Of a stretch of 64,000 nt of DNA, positions 43,075 to 54,414 are shown in pieces. Both the position numbers and the translations under genes were made by a program. The stretch is from Lamellibrachia columna (Eukaryota > Annelida > Polychaeta > Sabellida > Siboglinidae): assembly GCA_963662155.1 (NCBI GenBank), contig OY759270.1:56396374-56460373 (forward strand). Direction: 5' to 3'. How positions within the stretch are numbered: the first letter of the stretch is position 1; each line of letters begins with the position of its first letter. A model generated the notes under the pieces. It was not told where the DNA came from and made no database searches. It saw only the letters and a program-made list of their open reading frames with translations.

Positions 43075-46000
43075 GTGAGGATATATAATGAACACAAGTA
43101 TGTCATAAATTATACCATGCACGTTAGACTGCTAAAATATACCGAAGTATGCGGTGCTCGGACAACTCGGCTCCGATTTTGAGACAACTCGGCCCAGGAC
43201 CGGTGTCGAGACAGCTCGGCCCAGGACCGGTGACGTCGAGACAGCTCGGCCCAATGATTTGAATTGAATTGAATTTTATTCAACATAATCGATACATGTA
43301 CATTTTCAACTATACATAGTTGTAAACATAACTACCACAAATGTGGAACAATGAGCACATGTCATAGATAGATAGACAATTAGAAAATGTTGAAAGGAAA
43401 TGCAAGATGTTAAAAACTTATATATACAGCTGCTGTATATAGCATTCCCCTAAAAATTACTATATTGCACTGATTCCATACATATAAGACAAATGATTTA
43501 ACTAAGCTAAGCTTATACTACCCAAAAGTAATGGTAGTTGGCATATCGATAAGATATAATAATAAGAAATATATATATATACACAACATGAAAACAAGAT
43601 ATTATTCATACCTAAGCAAGAGTAAAGCTTTATAATTTTTCTTGAATTGATAAATTGAATTGCACAACTTAATATCATCACACAGATCATTCCATATCTT
43701 TGGTCCTTTTACACTAATACAGTCAGATTTTTTCGTAGTCCTACTAAATCCTTATTTTAAAATTACAATTTTTCTTACAGATGTTCTGATTGTGACTAGC
43801 ATTAACTTTCTGGAAGTACAGCAGAATGTTAGCAGGTAATAGACTGTTATATACCTTGTACATAAACACCATGCTATTAAAATTCACCATGTCCTGTACT
43901 GCTAGTTTTCAGTTGATAAAAAATTGGTTTAGTGTGAGACATATAGTCAGCTTGTTGGCATATTGTAATAGCTCTTTTCTGAATAATATGCAAAGGATGT
44001 ATTCGGCTCTTATAAGTATTGCCCCAAATTTCACAACAGTAATTTAAATATGGCATGATGAGAGTACAATATAATGAGTACAAAGCAGAACTATTCAATA
44101 TATGTTTCACTCTGTACATTACATATACATTCTTTGAAATTTTATTTTTGGTGAGGTTGATTCAAGTGGCAGTCAATGTGTACCCCAAGAAATTTTGTAA
44201 CATGCACTCTATTAATGTTCACACCATTTATACTGACCAAATGATTACCATCACACTTTTTGTTACTGAATATCATAAAGTTTGTTTTGGCAATATTTCA
44301 AGAAAGCTTATTAACTTGAAACCAACTGCATAATTTGTCCAGTTCTTTGGATACTGTATTACATGTTTCTGTCAAATCGTCTCCTGAATAGAATAAATTA
44401 GTATCATCAGCATATACAATTGATTTCATTAATGAAGACACATTGCACATATCATTAATATATAGGATAAACAAAGCAGGACCCAGTATAGATCCTTGCG
44501 GAACTCCACATGTTACATTCATGCACTCAGAATGTGTGTCATTAATACAAACATTCTGGCTTCTATTCTCAAGATAGCTGCAGATCCATATATTTGCACG
44601 TCCTCTTATTCCACAATGCTCAAGTTTTTTTACAAGAATGCTGTAGTCAACTGTATCAAACATCTTTTTCAAGTCAATGAATACACCAATAGTAGCTCCT
44701 CCAAGATCTTTTCTAGAATTTTTGAAAAAAGAGATAGTATAGATATAGGCCTGTAATTACTAAAATCATTCATTTCACCATTTTTAAATAGTGGTATAAC
44801 TTGAGCCAATTTCATAAATTCATACCATCTGGGAAAACACCCTTCTGTAACGAGATATTAAATATATGTTCTAGGGGTGTTACTATGTGAGGTAATATTT
44901 TCTTAACTAGGCACATATCAATATCATCATGATCTTTAGATTTTTTGCTTTTTATGCTTTTCACCAGATTTATGATTTCTTCTTTAGTTACAGGCTTTAA
45001 AAACAATGTGTCATCAACCTTATCAGATAAGTATCTTGTAATAACATTGTTGCTTCTTTGGGATCTTATTGGCCAAGGATGGCCCTATATTTACAAAAAA
45101 ATGGTTGAAACAATTTGCAATATTTTTTGTTGCCAGTAATTGTGGTTCCATTGCTTCTAAATTCTGTAGGGTAAGTTGTTCCCTTAGTTTTTTTTTTATG
45201 AGACTGTTTATTATTTTCCATGTTTCTTTGATGTTTCCCTTGTTTTTTTTCTAACAGTTCTGTGTAATGTTTTTTCTCACAATACCTTAGTATGCCTGTC
45301 AATTTGTTCTTATATCTTTTGTATTTTTCTTCACTAGCAGTTGATCTTCTCTTCAAGAACTGTCTGTACAGCAGATTTTTGTTTTTGCATGCTTGTTTTA
45401 ATGAACTGGTCATCCATGGCTTGTCTGTCCGTTTGTTAATGGTTTTCTGTTTAACAATGGGACATACTGTATTGTATATCTTTGTCAACTTGTCAGTAAA
45501 AGTATTATACATATCATTTACATCTTCACTACACAGTATTTTGTTCCAGTTAGTTTTGTTAAGCTCGTTCATTAGCACATTTAACTTTTGGTCATTCACT
45601 ATTCTCCTTTTGTTGTAAACTACCTTGCTGCATTTAAAATGGGTGCATTCAGTTATTTGGAAGATGGGCAAATGATCACTCATATCAAACCACACTTAAT
45701 AATTGATGATAAGTTTGTTGTGAATATATTATCTATCAGAGTTTTCGAGTGACTTGTGATCCTAGTAGGTCTTGTTATCAAAGGGTGTAATCCAAGACTG
45801 TACAACTGGTCAATGAAATTGTTTGTAGCATTGTGTTTATCATACTGTAGGAGATCAACATTAAAATCGCCACACATGTAGACCGTCTTATTACGAATGT
45901 TTCTACAAACGTTATTTATGAATTCGCTCAATTGAACCAGTTCAGTGTTTGGTGCCTGATATATACAACATATTATTACTTTTTTTGCCATTTTAAAAAG

Positions 46001-49000
46001 TGATTTCTACAGATACTGCCTCTGCACAATTATCAATGCATTTAGACTTATTTGGTAGGTACTTGTGTTGCAGTGAGTTGTTAATATATAATGCAACTCC
46101 GTCTCCCTTTTTATAAATTCTTGAGCATGTAAAAGTTGTGTAACCATGTATGTTAAAATTATCACTGTCATTATCGCTCAGCCAGGTCTCAGATATGGCA
46201 ATTACATCAAATTGTAATCCCAAGGCTTTAGTGCTGTCTTTCAACTTATTAAAGTTACTTGCTAAACTTCGACAATTGAAATGTATTATAGAGAAGTTAG
46301 CAACTCCTTCTGTTGTTAATGCAAATTTGTGCTTGAATTGTTCATCTGTGGTGTAAAGATACATGCATAGTAAAGTGGTACACTGTGTAAGCGGTGTAAA
46401 GACACATGCACAGTAAAGTGGTACACTGTGTAAGTGGTGTAAATACATGCATGCATAGTAAAGTGGTACACTCTGTAAGTGGTATAATGACACATGCACA
46501 GTGAAGTGGTACACTCTGTAAGTGGTATAATGACACATGCACAGTGAAGTGGTACACTCTGTAAGTAGTATAATGACACATGCACAGTGAAGTGGTACAC
46601 CCTGTAAGTGGTGTAATGACACATGCACAGTGAAGTGGTACACCCTGTAAGTGGTGTAAATTCATCTCCTTGTTGCAGGATCTCAGTAGAAAATTCCCAG
46701 AAGTGTTTACAGCTCCAAAGTGTTCCAGATTATTGGAGTTTCAGTGGAACCTGTTCCTGGAGACAAAGAGAAGGGTACATACATATGCACATATACACTG
46801 TTGCTTCGATATGTTATATTGTTGGTAAATAGCATATATGTGTGAATGTTAGATACTCTTACTTTATGAGTTTTTTGCCATTTCCAGAAATCAACTAGAT
46901 TTTTCAGAAATCAGCTACATTTTCCAGAAATCAGCTATTGTGTGTGAATTCTGAGACAAGCTTGAAGCTTAGTTCCTAAATGACACAATCTTAGCTCATA
47001 ACTCATTAAAATATAAAATTATGCAGTAACTGATCACCATTATTTCTGTTAGTGCCAGTAATCAATACACTTTATTTAGCACTAGTCATATGGCTTTACC
47101 CAGAGGGACAAATATGCCACCTATTGAGTGAAACAGACACCATTCAACATCATTGTGTATTACCTAAAATTCCACTGTGAAGAATGTTGTGACACAACAC
47201 GCATGACATGACATGACATGGCCAGTATTGATTACACTTTCAGGAGTTGCGGGGAGACATGTGGCAGTTCAACGAGAGCACCCTGGTTTATGTGGATGAC
47301 CTGCTGATCGGGGGACCCAAGGAGTTCATCCAGTGGGCAGAGGAGGAACACGGCTATGAGAACTTCCGTCCAGTCGCACTCTACACAACAATCGCTGAGC
47401 AGGAATACAAGAACTTCCTCAACAACAAGAGAGTAAGTCACTAGGACCTTCCTCAACAACAAGAGAGTAAGTCACTAAGACCTTCCTCAACAACAAGAGA
47501 GTAAGTCACTAGGACATTCCTCAACAACAAGAGATTAAGTCACTAAGACCTTCCTCAATAACAAGAGAGTAAGTCACTAGGACCTTCTTCAACAACAAGA
47601 GAGTAAGTCACTAAGACCTTCCTCAACAACAAGAGAGTAAGTCACTAAGACCTTCCTCAAAAACAAGAGAGTAAGTCACTAGGACATTCCTCAACAACAA
47701 GAGATTAAGTCACTAAGACCTTCCTCAACAACAAGAGAGTAAGTCACTAAGACCTTCCTCAACAACAAGAGAGTAAGTCACTAAGACCTTCCTCAACAAC
47801 AAGAGAGTAAGTCACTAAGACCTTCCTCAAAAACAAGAGAGTAAATCACTAGGACCTTCCTTGACAACAAGAGAGTAAGTCACTAAAACCTTCCTCAACA
47901 ACAAGATAGTAAGTCACTAAGACCTTCCTCAACAACAAGATAGTAAGTCACTAAGACCTTCCCCAACAGCAAGAGAGTAAGTCACTAAGACCTTCCCCAA
48001 CAACAAGAGAGTACGTCTCTAAGACCTTCCTCAACTACAAGAGAGAATGCCACTAAGTAAGTAATTGCCACAGTACAGTAAGTAATTGCCACTGTACAGT
48101 AAGTAATTGCCACTGTACAGTAAGTAATTGCCACAGTACAGTAAGTAATTGCCACTGTACAGTAAGTACAGTGGATCAGTTAGGAAGAAGAGTTATGAAG
48201 CTACTCCCATGACTTTCTCAGGTTTCAACCTGTTAAGAATGTGATATTATGTTTTAGCATGACTACGTCTACATGGACGTAGCTATTGGAGGGGCGCCTG
48301 CTGGCAGACTTGTCATTGAGGTACTACATGCTGTGTAGTAATAATACATTTTTTATTTCTTATATAATGTGTGCATCATCCATATAGTTGGTCTGGGGCA
48401 CTGTACAATTAAAGGTATTTGCATAAAATCATAATATGTTTGCATACAATAATAATGTTCACTAGTAACACACAATCAAATGTTTTGTTTATATAAATAG
48501 CTAAACTTAATCAATATAAATAAAAATTTGTCTCGAGAGTCGCCTTGGACTACCCAGCAGTGATGTGTTGGTGCACTGACTTGGGCAGTTAGTTGTCTTG
48601 AGAGTCGCATTGAACTACCCATCACTGATGTGTTGGTGCACTGACTTGGACAATTAGTTGTCTTGAGAGTCGCATTGAACTACCCAGCACTGATGTGTTG
48701 GTGCACTGACTTGGGCAGTTAGTTGTCTTGAGAGTCGCATTGAACTACCCAGCACTGATGTGTTGGTGCACTGACTTGGCCAGTTAGTTGTCTTGAGAAT
48801 CGCATTGAACTACCCAGCACTGATGTGTTGGTGCACTGACTTGAGAGTCGCATTGAACTACCCAGCACTGATGTGTTGGTGCACTGACTTGGGCAAGTAG
48901 TTGTCTTGAGAATCGCCTTGAACTACTCAGCACTGATGTGTTGGCGCACTGACTTGGGCAGTTAGTTGTCTTTCTAGCTGCAAGTTCACATCATAAATAT

Positions 49001-52000
49001 TTTTGCGGAAATTGTCTGCCCCCCGGTAGTGACATTTTTTTGTAGTGGGAAGTATGACATTGATAATTGATATAATTATTATAGTGTTTGTAATTTTTTT
49101 GTTTATACATAACCAAAAATATATTAGATGGCAAATTAGGAACTTGGTCCAGTAGTAGTCATGATTTTGCTAGTTTGCATTATTAAACTACTGGGTAGAT
49201 GATCATATAATTTTTATTCATATTATTTACGTTCGCCAATCTTGTCAAGATGGCTTTATCAGTGCTAATGATGATGACGTCATTGTCACTGTGTGGAAGT
49301 TTGTAGTTCCATTCATCTTGGTTGATAGCTTCCACATGTCTTAGATGAGACCATCCCACCAGGTCCTCAGTAGTACTAATGAAGTCATCCTGACAAGATT
49401 GGTGAAAGTCTGTGTACCAATCCAGCTGTTCACATCTGGCATTGCTTAGAAACTGCCTCATTCTTTGTTTTGGTGGGCTGCAGAGCTTCAGTTTCCCAAG
49501 GATTATAGCACAATAGAAGTCTTTGTTTTGGTGGGCTGTAGAGCTTCAGTTTCCCAAGGATTATAGCACAATAGAAGTCTTTGTTTTGGTGGGCTGCAGA
49601 GCTTCAGTTTCCCGAGGATTATAGCACAATAGAAGTCTTTGTTTTGGTGCGCTGCAGAGCTTCAGTTTCCCGAGGATTATAGCACAATAGAAGTCTTTGT
49701 TTTGGTGCGCTGCAGAGCTTCAGTTTCCCGAGGATTATAGCACAATAGAAGTCTTTGTTTTGGTGCGCTGCAGAGCTTCAGTTTCCCAAGGATTATAGCA
49801 CAATAGAAGTCTTTGTTTTGGTGGGCTGCAGAGCTTCAGTTTCCCGAGGATTATAGCACAATAGAAGTCTTTGTTTTGGTGCGCTGCAGAGCTTCAGTTT
49901 CCCGAGGATTATAGCACAATAGAAGTCTTTGTTTTGGTGCGCTGCAGAGCTTCAGTTTCCCAAGGATTATAGCACAATAGAAGTCTTTGTTTTGGTGCGC
50001 TGCAGAGCTTCAGTTTCCCGAGGATTATAGCACAATAGAAGTCTTTGTTTTGGTGCGCTGCAGAGCTTCAGTTTCCCGAGGATTATAGCACAATAGAAGT
50101 CTTTGTTTTGGTGCGCTGCAGAGCTTCAGTTTCCCGAGGATTATAGCACAATAGAAGTCTTTGTTTTGGTGCGCTGCAGAGCTTCAGTTTCCCGAGGATT
50201 ATAGCACAATAGAAGTCTTTGTTTTGGTGCGCTGCAGAGCTTCAGTTTCCCGAGGATTATAGCACAATAGAAGTCTTTGTTTTGGTGCGCTGCAGAGCTT
50301 CAGTTTCCCGAGGATTATAGCACAATAGAAGTCTTTGTTTTGGTGCGCTGCAGAGCTTCAGTTTCCCGAGGATTATAGCACAATAGAAGTCTTTGTTTTG
50401 GTGCGTTGCAGAGCTTCAGTTTCCCGAGGATTATAGCACAATAGAAGTCTTTGTTTTGGTGCGCTGCAGAGCTTCAGTTTCCCGAGGATTATAGCACAAT
50501 AGAAGTCTTTGTTTTGGTGCGCTGCAGATCTTCAGTTTCCCGAGGATTATAGCACAATAGAAGTCTTTGTTTTGGTGGGCTGCAGAGCTTCAGTTTCCCG
50601 AGGATTATAGCACAATAGAAGTCTTTGTTGTATTTATTTTGTTTTGCTTTTGTGTTTCACATCTTGGGATAATCTATTTGTCCATCGTGCATCATGAACT
50701 TCATATTTACAGTTATTTTCCCACGTTGTCCCGCGGACCTGCAACAATTTCCGAGCCCTGTGCACGGGAGAGAGGGGGGAATCAAAGGAAACAGAATTCA
50801 GGCTCTGCTACGAGGGGTCGATGTTTCACAGGGTTGTCAAGAACGGCTGGATTCAGGGAGGAGGTAGGTGTCACAAAGGATGATGTCCCCTCATCATTTA
50901 AGTTATGGCATTACTTTCATGGCCCAAGGCTCTGTAATACTGTGTTAGAAGTAGGTTGTGTATTTATGCAGGATTTAATACATTAAATTCACAAGTGTGT
51001 CACACAAGTAATAAAAATGAGTTTTGTGTTAAGTGTAACTTTTACTAAAATCCTAAATATAATTTTCTTACATGGTAAAATTTTTAATCCTGCCCAGTAG
51101 TCATTCCAATGAAGCATCTCTTCACAAGAAGGTGTCTGTGTTGCTATTAAAAATTTTTTTTTTAGAATCCCTAAAGATATGATGTGTCAGGTATGAAAAC
51201 AGGTTTTTTCTTGGTTAATTAAAATTGATGATTGCAGGTGATTATGGAAGTTAATTGGAATGTGTATGGTTAATTTCAGACATTTGGATAAAGAAAGGAG
51301 ATGGTGGAGAGTCAGTGTATGGCAAGGTGTTTGAAGGTAAATATCAACTGTTTTAGTTCATTGATCCTTAATTCAATGTCTGTGTTCTGTCTCACTATTG
51401 CAGCAGTACTGCTGTGATAATGGGGGTCAGCTAAGACAAACTATAAGTGACTCCAAACCAAGTATACTTCAGTGACAGTATTATATTATAGTCATTATCC
51501 CCAAATCAATAGTTTTGAAATGACACATTGCTGTGCTGTGTTTATCTTATCATTGAAACAACTTTGGAATATGTATATTTCTCTGAAACATTCACAAGAC
51601 ATCATCAGTCTGTCACAATGCAAAAATAGCTTTTATATGAAATAACATTATTATTTCCTGGAAAGACGAGAACTTTGCGGTGCCGCACAACAAGAGAGGC
51701 ATTGTGGGAATGGCGAACAAAGGGCGTCACACAAATGCGTCACAGTTCTACATCACCCTGCAGGAGTGCAAGTGGATGAACACGAAATACGTTGCATTTG
51801 GGTGGGTACCATAAATACTGTGAATGAAGACGCACCACCAACTTTCAAAGAAATTTGGTAGCAGACATAAACCTTATTTAAAGCTGCACCCACCCTATAA
51901 CCACAGGACCATGACCTCTTTCATACGAATGCATTGCCCAGTCAATGCATTTAAGAAATGACCGAAAACAGCAAACATTTGTACTTGTAGTCACAGCTTT

Positions 52001-53455
52001 AGTTGCATTATTTACGTTATAATAAATCATTTCAAAAGGCAGTTGAGTTCTACAGTTGAATCAGTATTCAAATGTTTGCATCTTTGCTTCAGGCGAATTG
52101 TGGACAGATGTGGAGAAAGTATAGTTGATTCCAATGTTGCTGTGGCACGCAGCTACAGTAATTATGGTTGATTCCAGTGTTGCTGTGGCATGCAGCTACC
52201 GTAACTACGGTTGATTCCAGTGTTCCTGTGGCACGCAGCTACCGTAACTACGGTTGATTCCAGTGTTCCTGTGGCACGCAGCTACCGTAACTACGGTTGA
52301 TTCCAGTGTTGCTGTGGCACGCATCTACCGTAACTACGGTTGATTCCAGTGTTGCTGTGGCACGCAGCTACCGTAACTACGGTTGATTCCAGTGTTCCTG
52401 TGGCATGCAGCTACCGTAACTACGGTTGATTCCAGTGTTCCTGTGGCATGCAGCTACCGCAACTACGGTTGATTCCAGTGTTGCTGTGACACGCAGCTAC
52501 CGTAACTACGGTTGATTCCAGTGTTGCTGTGGCACGCAGCTCCCGTAACTACAGTTGATTCCAATGTTGCTGTGGCACGCAGCTCCCGTAACTACAGTTG
52601 ATTCCAATGTTGCTGTGGCACACTGCTACCATAACTACGGTTGATTCCAGTGTTGCTGTGGCACGCAGGTACCGTAACTACGGTTGATTCCAGTGTTGCT
52701 GTGGCACGCAGCTATCGTAACTACGGCTGATTCCAGTGTTGCTGTGGCATGCAGCTAACGTAACTACGGTTGATTCCAATGTTGCTGTTGCACTCAGCTA
52801 CCGTAACTACGGTTGATTCCAGTGTTGTTGTGGCACGCAGCTATCATTACTATGGTTGATTCCAGTGTTGCTGTGGCACCAGCTACCATAACTACGGTTG
52901 ATTCCAGTGTTGCTGTGGCACGCAGCTATAGTAACTATGGTTGATTCCAGTGTTGCTGTGGCACACAGCTACAGTAACTACAGTTAATTCCAGTGTCTTG
53001 TTGTGAAGCTAAAGCTCGATTACTTTATGCCACTGAGTCTTTCATTACAAGACATCGAAGGCTGTGAAGATGTCTTCATAAAATGTTGTTTCATTTCTGT
53101 GAATCACATTCTGGATGAGTTGTTTCTGTGAACCACATTCTGGATGAGTTGTTTCTGTGAACCACATTCTGGATGAGTGTTTCTGTGAACCACATTCTGG
53201 ATGAGTTGTTTCTGTGAACCACATTCTGGATGAGTTGTTTCTGTGAACCACATTCTGGATGAGTTGTTTCTGTGAACCACATTCTGGATGAGTGTTTCTG
53301 TGAACCACATTCTGGATGAGTTGTTTCTTGTCTGCAGCCAGGTGCTTGAAGGAACGGCGACACTCAAGGCCATGGAGGAACAGACGACAATCAATGACCG
53401 TCCCCTCAAGGAGATATCAATTACAGCTTGTGGCATCCTCAAATTCCAATTTTAA
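42991..53455 (+). CDS. PPIL6: PPIL6, cyclophilin-like protein (whole gene, eight coding exons)
   Basis: Eight exons (84, 96, 189, 63, 151, 57, 136 and 118 nt; total 894 nt) splice in consistent phase at GT..AG borders to a 297-residue protein, close to the roughly 310 residues of vertebrate PPIL6. The N-terminal half (exons 1-3) is the PPIL6-specific region; exons 4-8 are a cyclophilin domain. Visible landmarks are FHRVV (the Arg of the peptidyl-prolyl isomerase site), GWIQGGD (Gln kept, Trp where cyclophilin A has Phe), [18 protein letters not shown] and a Trp in CKWMN; the CypA His before VVFG is Tyr. Catalytic activity is therefore uncertain. In vertebrates PPIL6 is expressed mainly in ciliated tissue. 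Introns carry a LINE and several private arrays. Coordinates given span introns; exons are listed separately. Confidence 0.92.
43150..43258. repeat. GAGACAGCTCGGCCC repeat in PPIL6 intron 1
   Basis: Three to four imperfect units of GAGACAGCTCGGCCCAGGAC plus CGGTG(ACGTC), starting with GCTCGGACAACTCGGCTCCG at 43154. It ends at the 3' tail of the neighbouring LINE. Confidence 0.7.
43258..46360 (-). mobile_element. Near-complete Daphne/L2-like LINE in PPIL6 intron 1, decayed
   Basis: Minus-strand element with a 3' tail of TTCAA pentamers at 43258. The endonuclease spans 46330-45660 ([67 protein letters not shown]). Then come a linker rich in Lys (45.6-45.1 kb) and the reverse transcriptase: [18 protein letters not shown] near 44940, [17 protein letters not shown] near 44655, [19 protein letters not shown] near 44510, [14 protein letters not shown] near 44420 (intact YADD), and [15 protein letters not shown] near 44060. 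Catalytic residues remain, but at least six frameshifts or stops break the ORF. It is orientated against PPIL6. Confidence 0.92.
46352..46662. repeat. 43-bp minisatellite ending at the PPIL6 exon 2 acceptor, about 7 copies
   Basis: The unit contains GTGGTACACTCTGTAAGTGG and TGACACATGCACAGT. Each copy has CTGTAAGTGG, a strong 5' splice-site look-alike. The last unit ends 16 bp before the exon 2 acceptor. Confidence 0.92.
46679..46774 (+). CDS. PPIL6: PPIL6 exon 2
   Basis: Acceptor CTTGTTGCAG, 32 codons ([20 protein letters not shown]...), donor AGG|GTACAT, phase 0 on both sides. Confidence 0.88.
46775..47243. other. PPIL6 intron 2
   Basis: Unique except three tandem copies of TTTTCCAGAAATCAGCTA-like 20-mers (46883-46938) and (ACATG)n near 47200. 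No other feature. Confidence 0.6.
47244..47432 (+). CDS. PPIL6: PPIL6 exon 3
   Basis: Acceptor ACTTTCAG, 63 codons starting [11 protein letters not shown] and ending YKNFLNNKR, donor AGA|GTAAGT at 47433. The segment [20 protein letters not shown] matches the PPIL6 region where the human protein has a similar DALDLQKWA stretch. The last 22 nt plus the donor found the adjacent 34-bp array. Confidence 0.9.
47411..48045. repeat. 34-bp minisatellite carrying exon 3 end plus 5' splice site, about 19 copies
   Basis: Each unit repeats CTTCCTCAACAACAAGAGA, then GTAAGT and CACTAAGA. Unlike the SLC7A case, most copies keep a consensus donor (AGA|GTAAGT). Exceptions are AGATTAAGT twice (near 47535 and 47703, GT lost), GTAAATC near 47840, GTACGTC near 48011 and the last copy, GAGAATGCC. 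Any decoy use adds an in-frame TAG or TAA at CACTAG/CACTAA. Confidence 0.96.
48046..48175. repeat. About 22-bp repeat, 5 copies
   Basis: The unit is AGTAAGTAATTGCCACTGTA plus C, immediately following the splice-donor array. Confidence 0.9.
48258..48320 (+). CDS. PPIL6: PPIL6 exon 4
   Basis: Acceptor TATGTTTTAG, 21 codons ([20 protein letters not shown] plus E), donor GAG|GTACTA, phase 0. Start of the cyclophilin domain: HDYVYMDV is the first beta strand, GRLVIEL the second. Confidence 0.9.
48530..48975. repeat. 65-bp minisatellite in PPIL6 intron 4, about 7 copies
   Basis: The period is 65 bp (48661 to 48726). The unit contains CTTGAGAGTCGCATTGAACT and TGATGTGTTGGTGCACTGAC. One copy near 48840 has lost the TTGGGCAGTTAGTTGTC part. 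48976-49458 is unique sequence with no gene. Confidence 0.93.
49459..50632. repeat. 58-bp minisatellite in PPIL6 intron 4, about 20 copies
   Basis: The period is 58 bp. The unit contains CTTTGTTTTGGTGCGCTGCA and TTTCCCGAGGATTATAGCAC. Terminal copies have GTGGGCTG and CCCAAGG, central ones GTGCGCTG and CCCGAGG: the CpG variants spread in the middle. It ends 80 bp before exon 5. Confidence 0.97.
50713..50863 (+). CDS. PPIL6: PPIL6 exon 5
   Basis: Acceptor CATATTTACAG, donor GGAG|GTAGGT, phase 0 in and 1 out. It encodes [20 protein letters not shown], a variable loop, then [16 protein letters not shown]. It contains the isomerase-site Arg (FHR) and Gln (WIQGG). Confidence 0.9.
51280..51336 (+). 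CDS. PPIL6: PPIL6 exon 6
   Basis: Acceptor GTTAATTTCAG, 57 nt, completes GD then [18 protein letters not shown], donor GAAG|GTAAAT, phase 1. The GDGGES-(I/V)-YG segment is the characteristic cyclophilin loop. Confidence 0.9.
51666..51801 (+). CDS. PPIL6: PPIL6 exon 7
   Basis: Acceptor TTTCCTGGAAAG, donor TTTGG|GTGGGT. It encodes [37 protein letters not shown] and MNTKYVAFG, with the conserved MANxG, SQFYI and Trp positions of cyclophilins. Confidence 0.92.
52090..52995. repeat. 43-bp minisatellite in PPIL6 intron 7, about 21 copies
   Basis: The unit contains GGTTGATTCCAGTGTTGCTG and GGCACGCAGCTACCGTAACT. Most divergent of the intron arrays, with substitutions in nearly every copy, so older or less homogenised than its neighbours. 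Confidence 0.95.
53095..53328. repeat. 29-bp minisatellite ending at the PPIL6 exon 8 acceptor, about 8 copies
   Basis: The unit contains TGTTTCTGTGAACCACATTC and TGGATGAGT. Two copies lack two bases (GAGTGTTTC for GAGTTGTTTC). The final copy supplies TTGTTTC at the start of the exon 8 polypyrimidine tract (TTGTTTCTTGTCTGCAG). Confidence 0.95.
53338..53455 (+). CDS. PPIL6: PPIL6 exon 8 (terminal, coding)
   Basis: Acceptor TTGTCTGCAG, starts [20 protein letters not shown], then [16 protein letters not shown] and stop TAA at 53453-53455. It matches the end of PPIL6/cyclophilin domains (xVxEGxxxLxxxE). Confidence 0.92.
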
Positions 53456-53819
53456 AAACTATTGCAGTGTCCATCTGTTTCCACTGTTGGCGATCAACAG
53501 TTGGCACAGCCAACATTCACCTGTGAAATCACACAGAATAACAAGCAGCAACAGACTGCAACAAAGTTCAGAAAAACCGACCGATGCTCCTTGTTTCTAG
53601 CAGTGTTGTTATTTAGACAAGTTTTCTATTGATCATTTACTATATATTACTAGTGATGCTGCTGTTATGGCAGCAGTTGTATGAGAATTGCTTTTTAGCA
53701 GAAGATCATGAAAGTTTGCATAACTGCTCTGCTAATGAGGGCACAGTGATATCACCTGTCTGATGAGGGCACAGTGATATCCCCTGTCTGATGAGATGAC
53801 ATTCTTTAGATGTGTTATT

Positions 53820-53825
53820 ATTAAA
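53820..53825 (+). promoter_or_regulatory. Polyadenylation signal ATTAAA (PPIL6)
   Basis: ATTAAA 365 nt after the stop, followed by GCCTTACTGTTTGTT. The 3' UTR contains a 30-bp partial triplication (GATGAGGGCACAGTGATATC) at 53733-53790. Confidence 0.55.
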
Positions 53826-54414
53826 GCCTTACTGTTTGTTACTTACAGACCAAGTAACAAATTGATAGTGAAGATATATTTTGTATGTTATTGAGTAAAT
53901 GGCTCCTTTGTCAAGCATAAAGCTAAGCCCATGTGCACAGAGTCGGCTTCTATCAAATTCTTCTTGTTTTAAAAAGGCCTTAAATTTGGGAAAGAAAAAA
54001 TTAAACCTTGGAAACTTGTAGTTCTGACACAGTATCGGTGGATGATTAAGGCATATCATTGTAATTCCAAAATATATTCTGCATTTGTATGTGTTAAACC
54101 AGGGGTCGGCAACCTGCGGCCTGCGGGCCTAACCCTAACCCATTTCTATTCCACGGACTGCATTATTTATAATATAAAAAACGTCTTGCCTAGACTTTTG
54201 TCTAGGCGAGACATGTCACATAATGCAATTTGGTAAAACCATTTCCATGCGATAAACATATAAAAAATGTTTTCTCACTTCCTTTAGACTAATTAATTAA
54301 ATTTTGCGTACATGCAGACATGAAATACTATCTTTTTGTGTTTGAGTGATAATGTGTTGCTTTGAATAACATTTGTCGCCTGCTAACTTGCAAACAGAGT
54401 TGTCCGCTGGTGGA

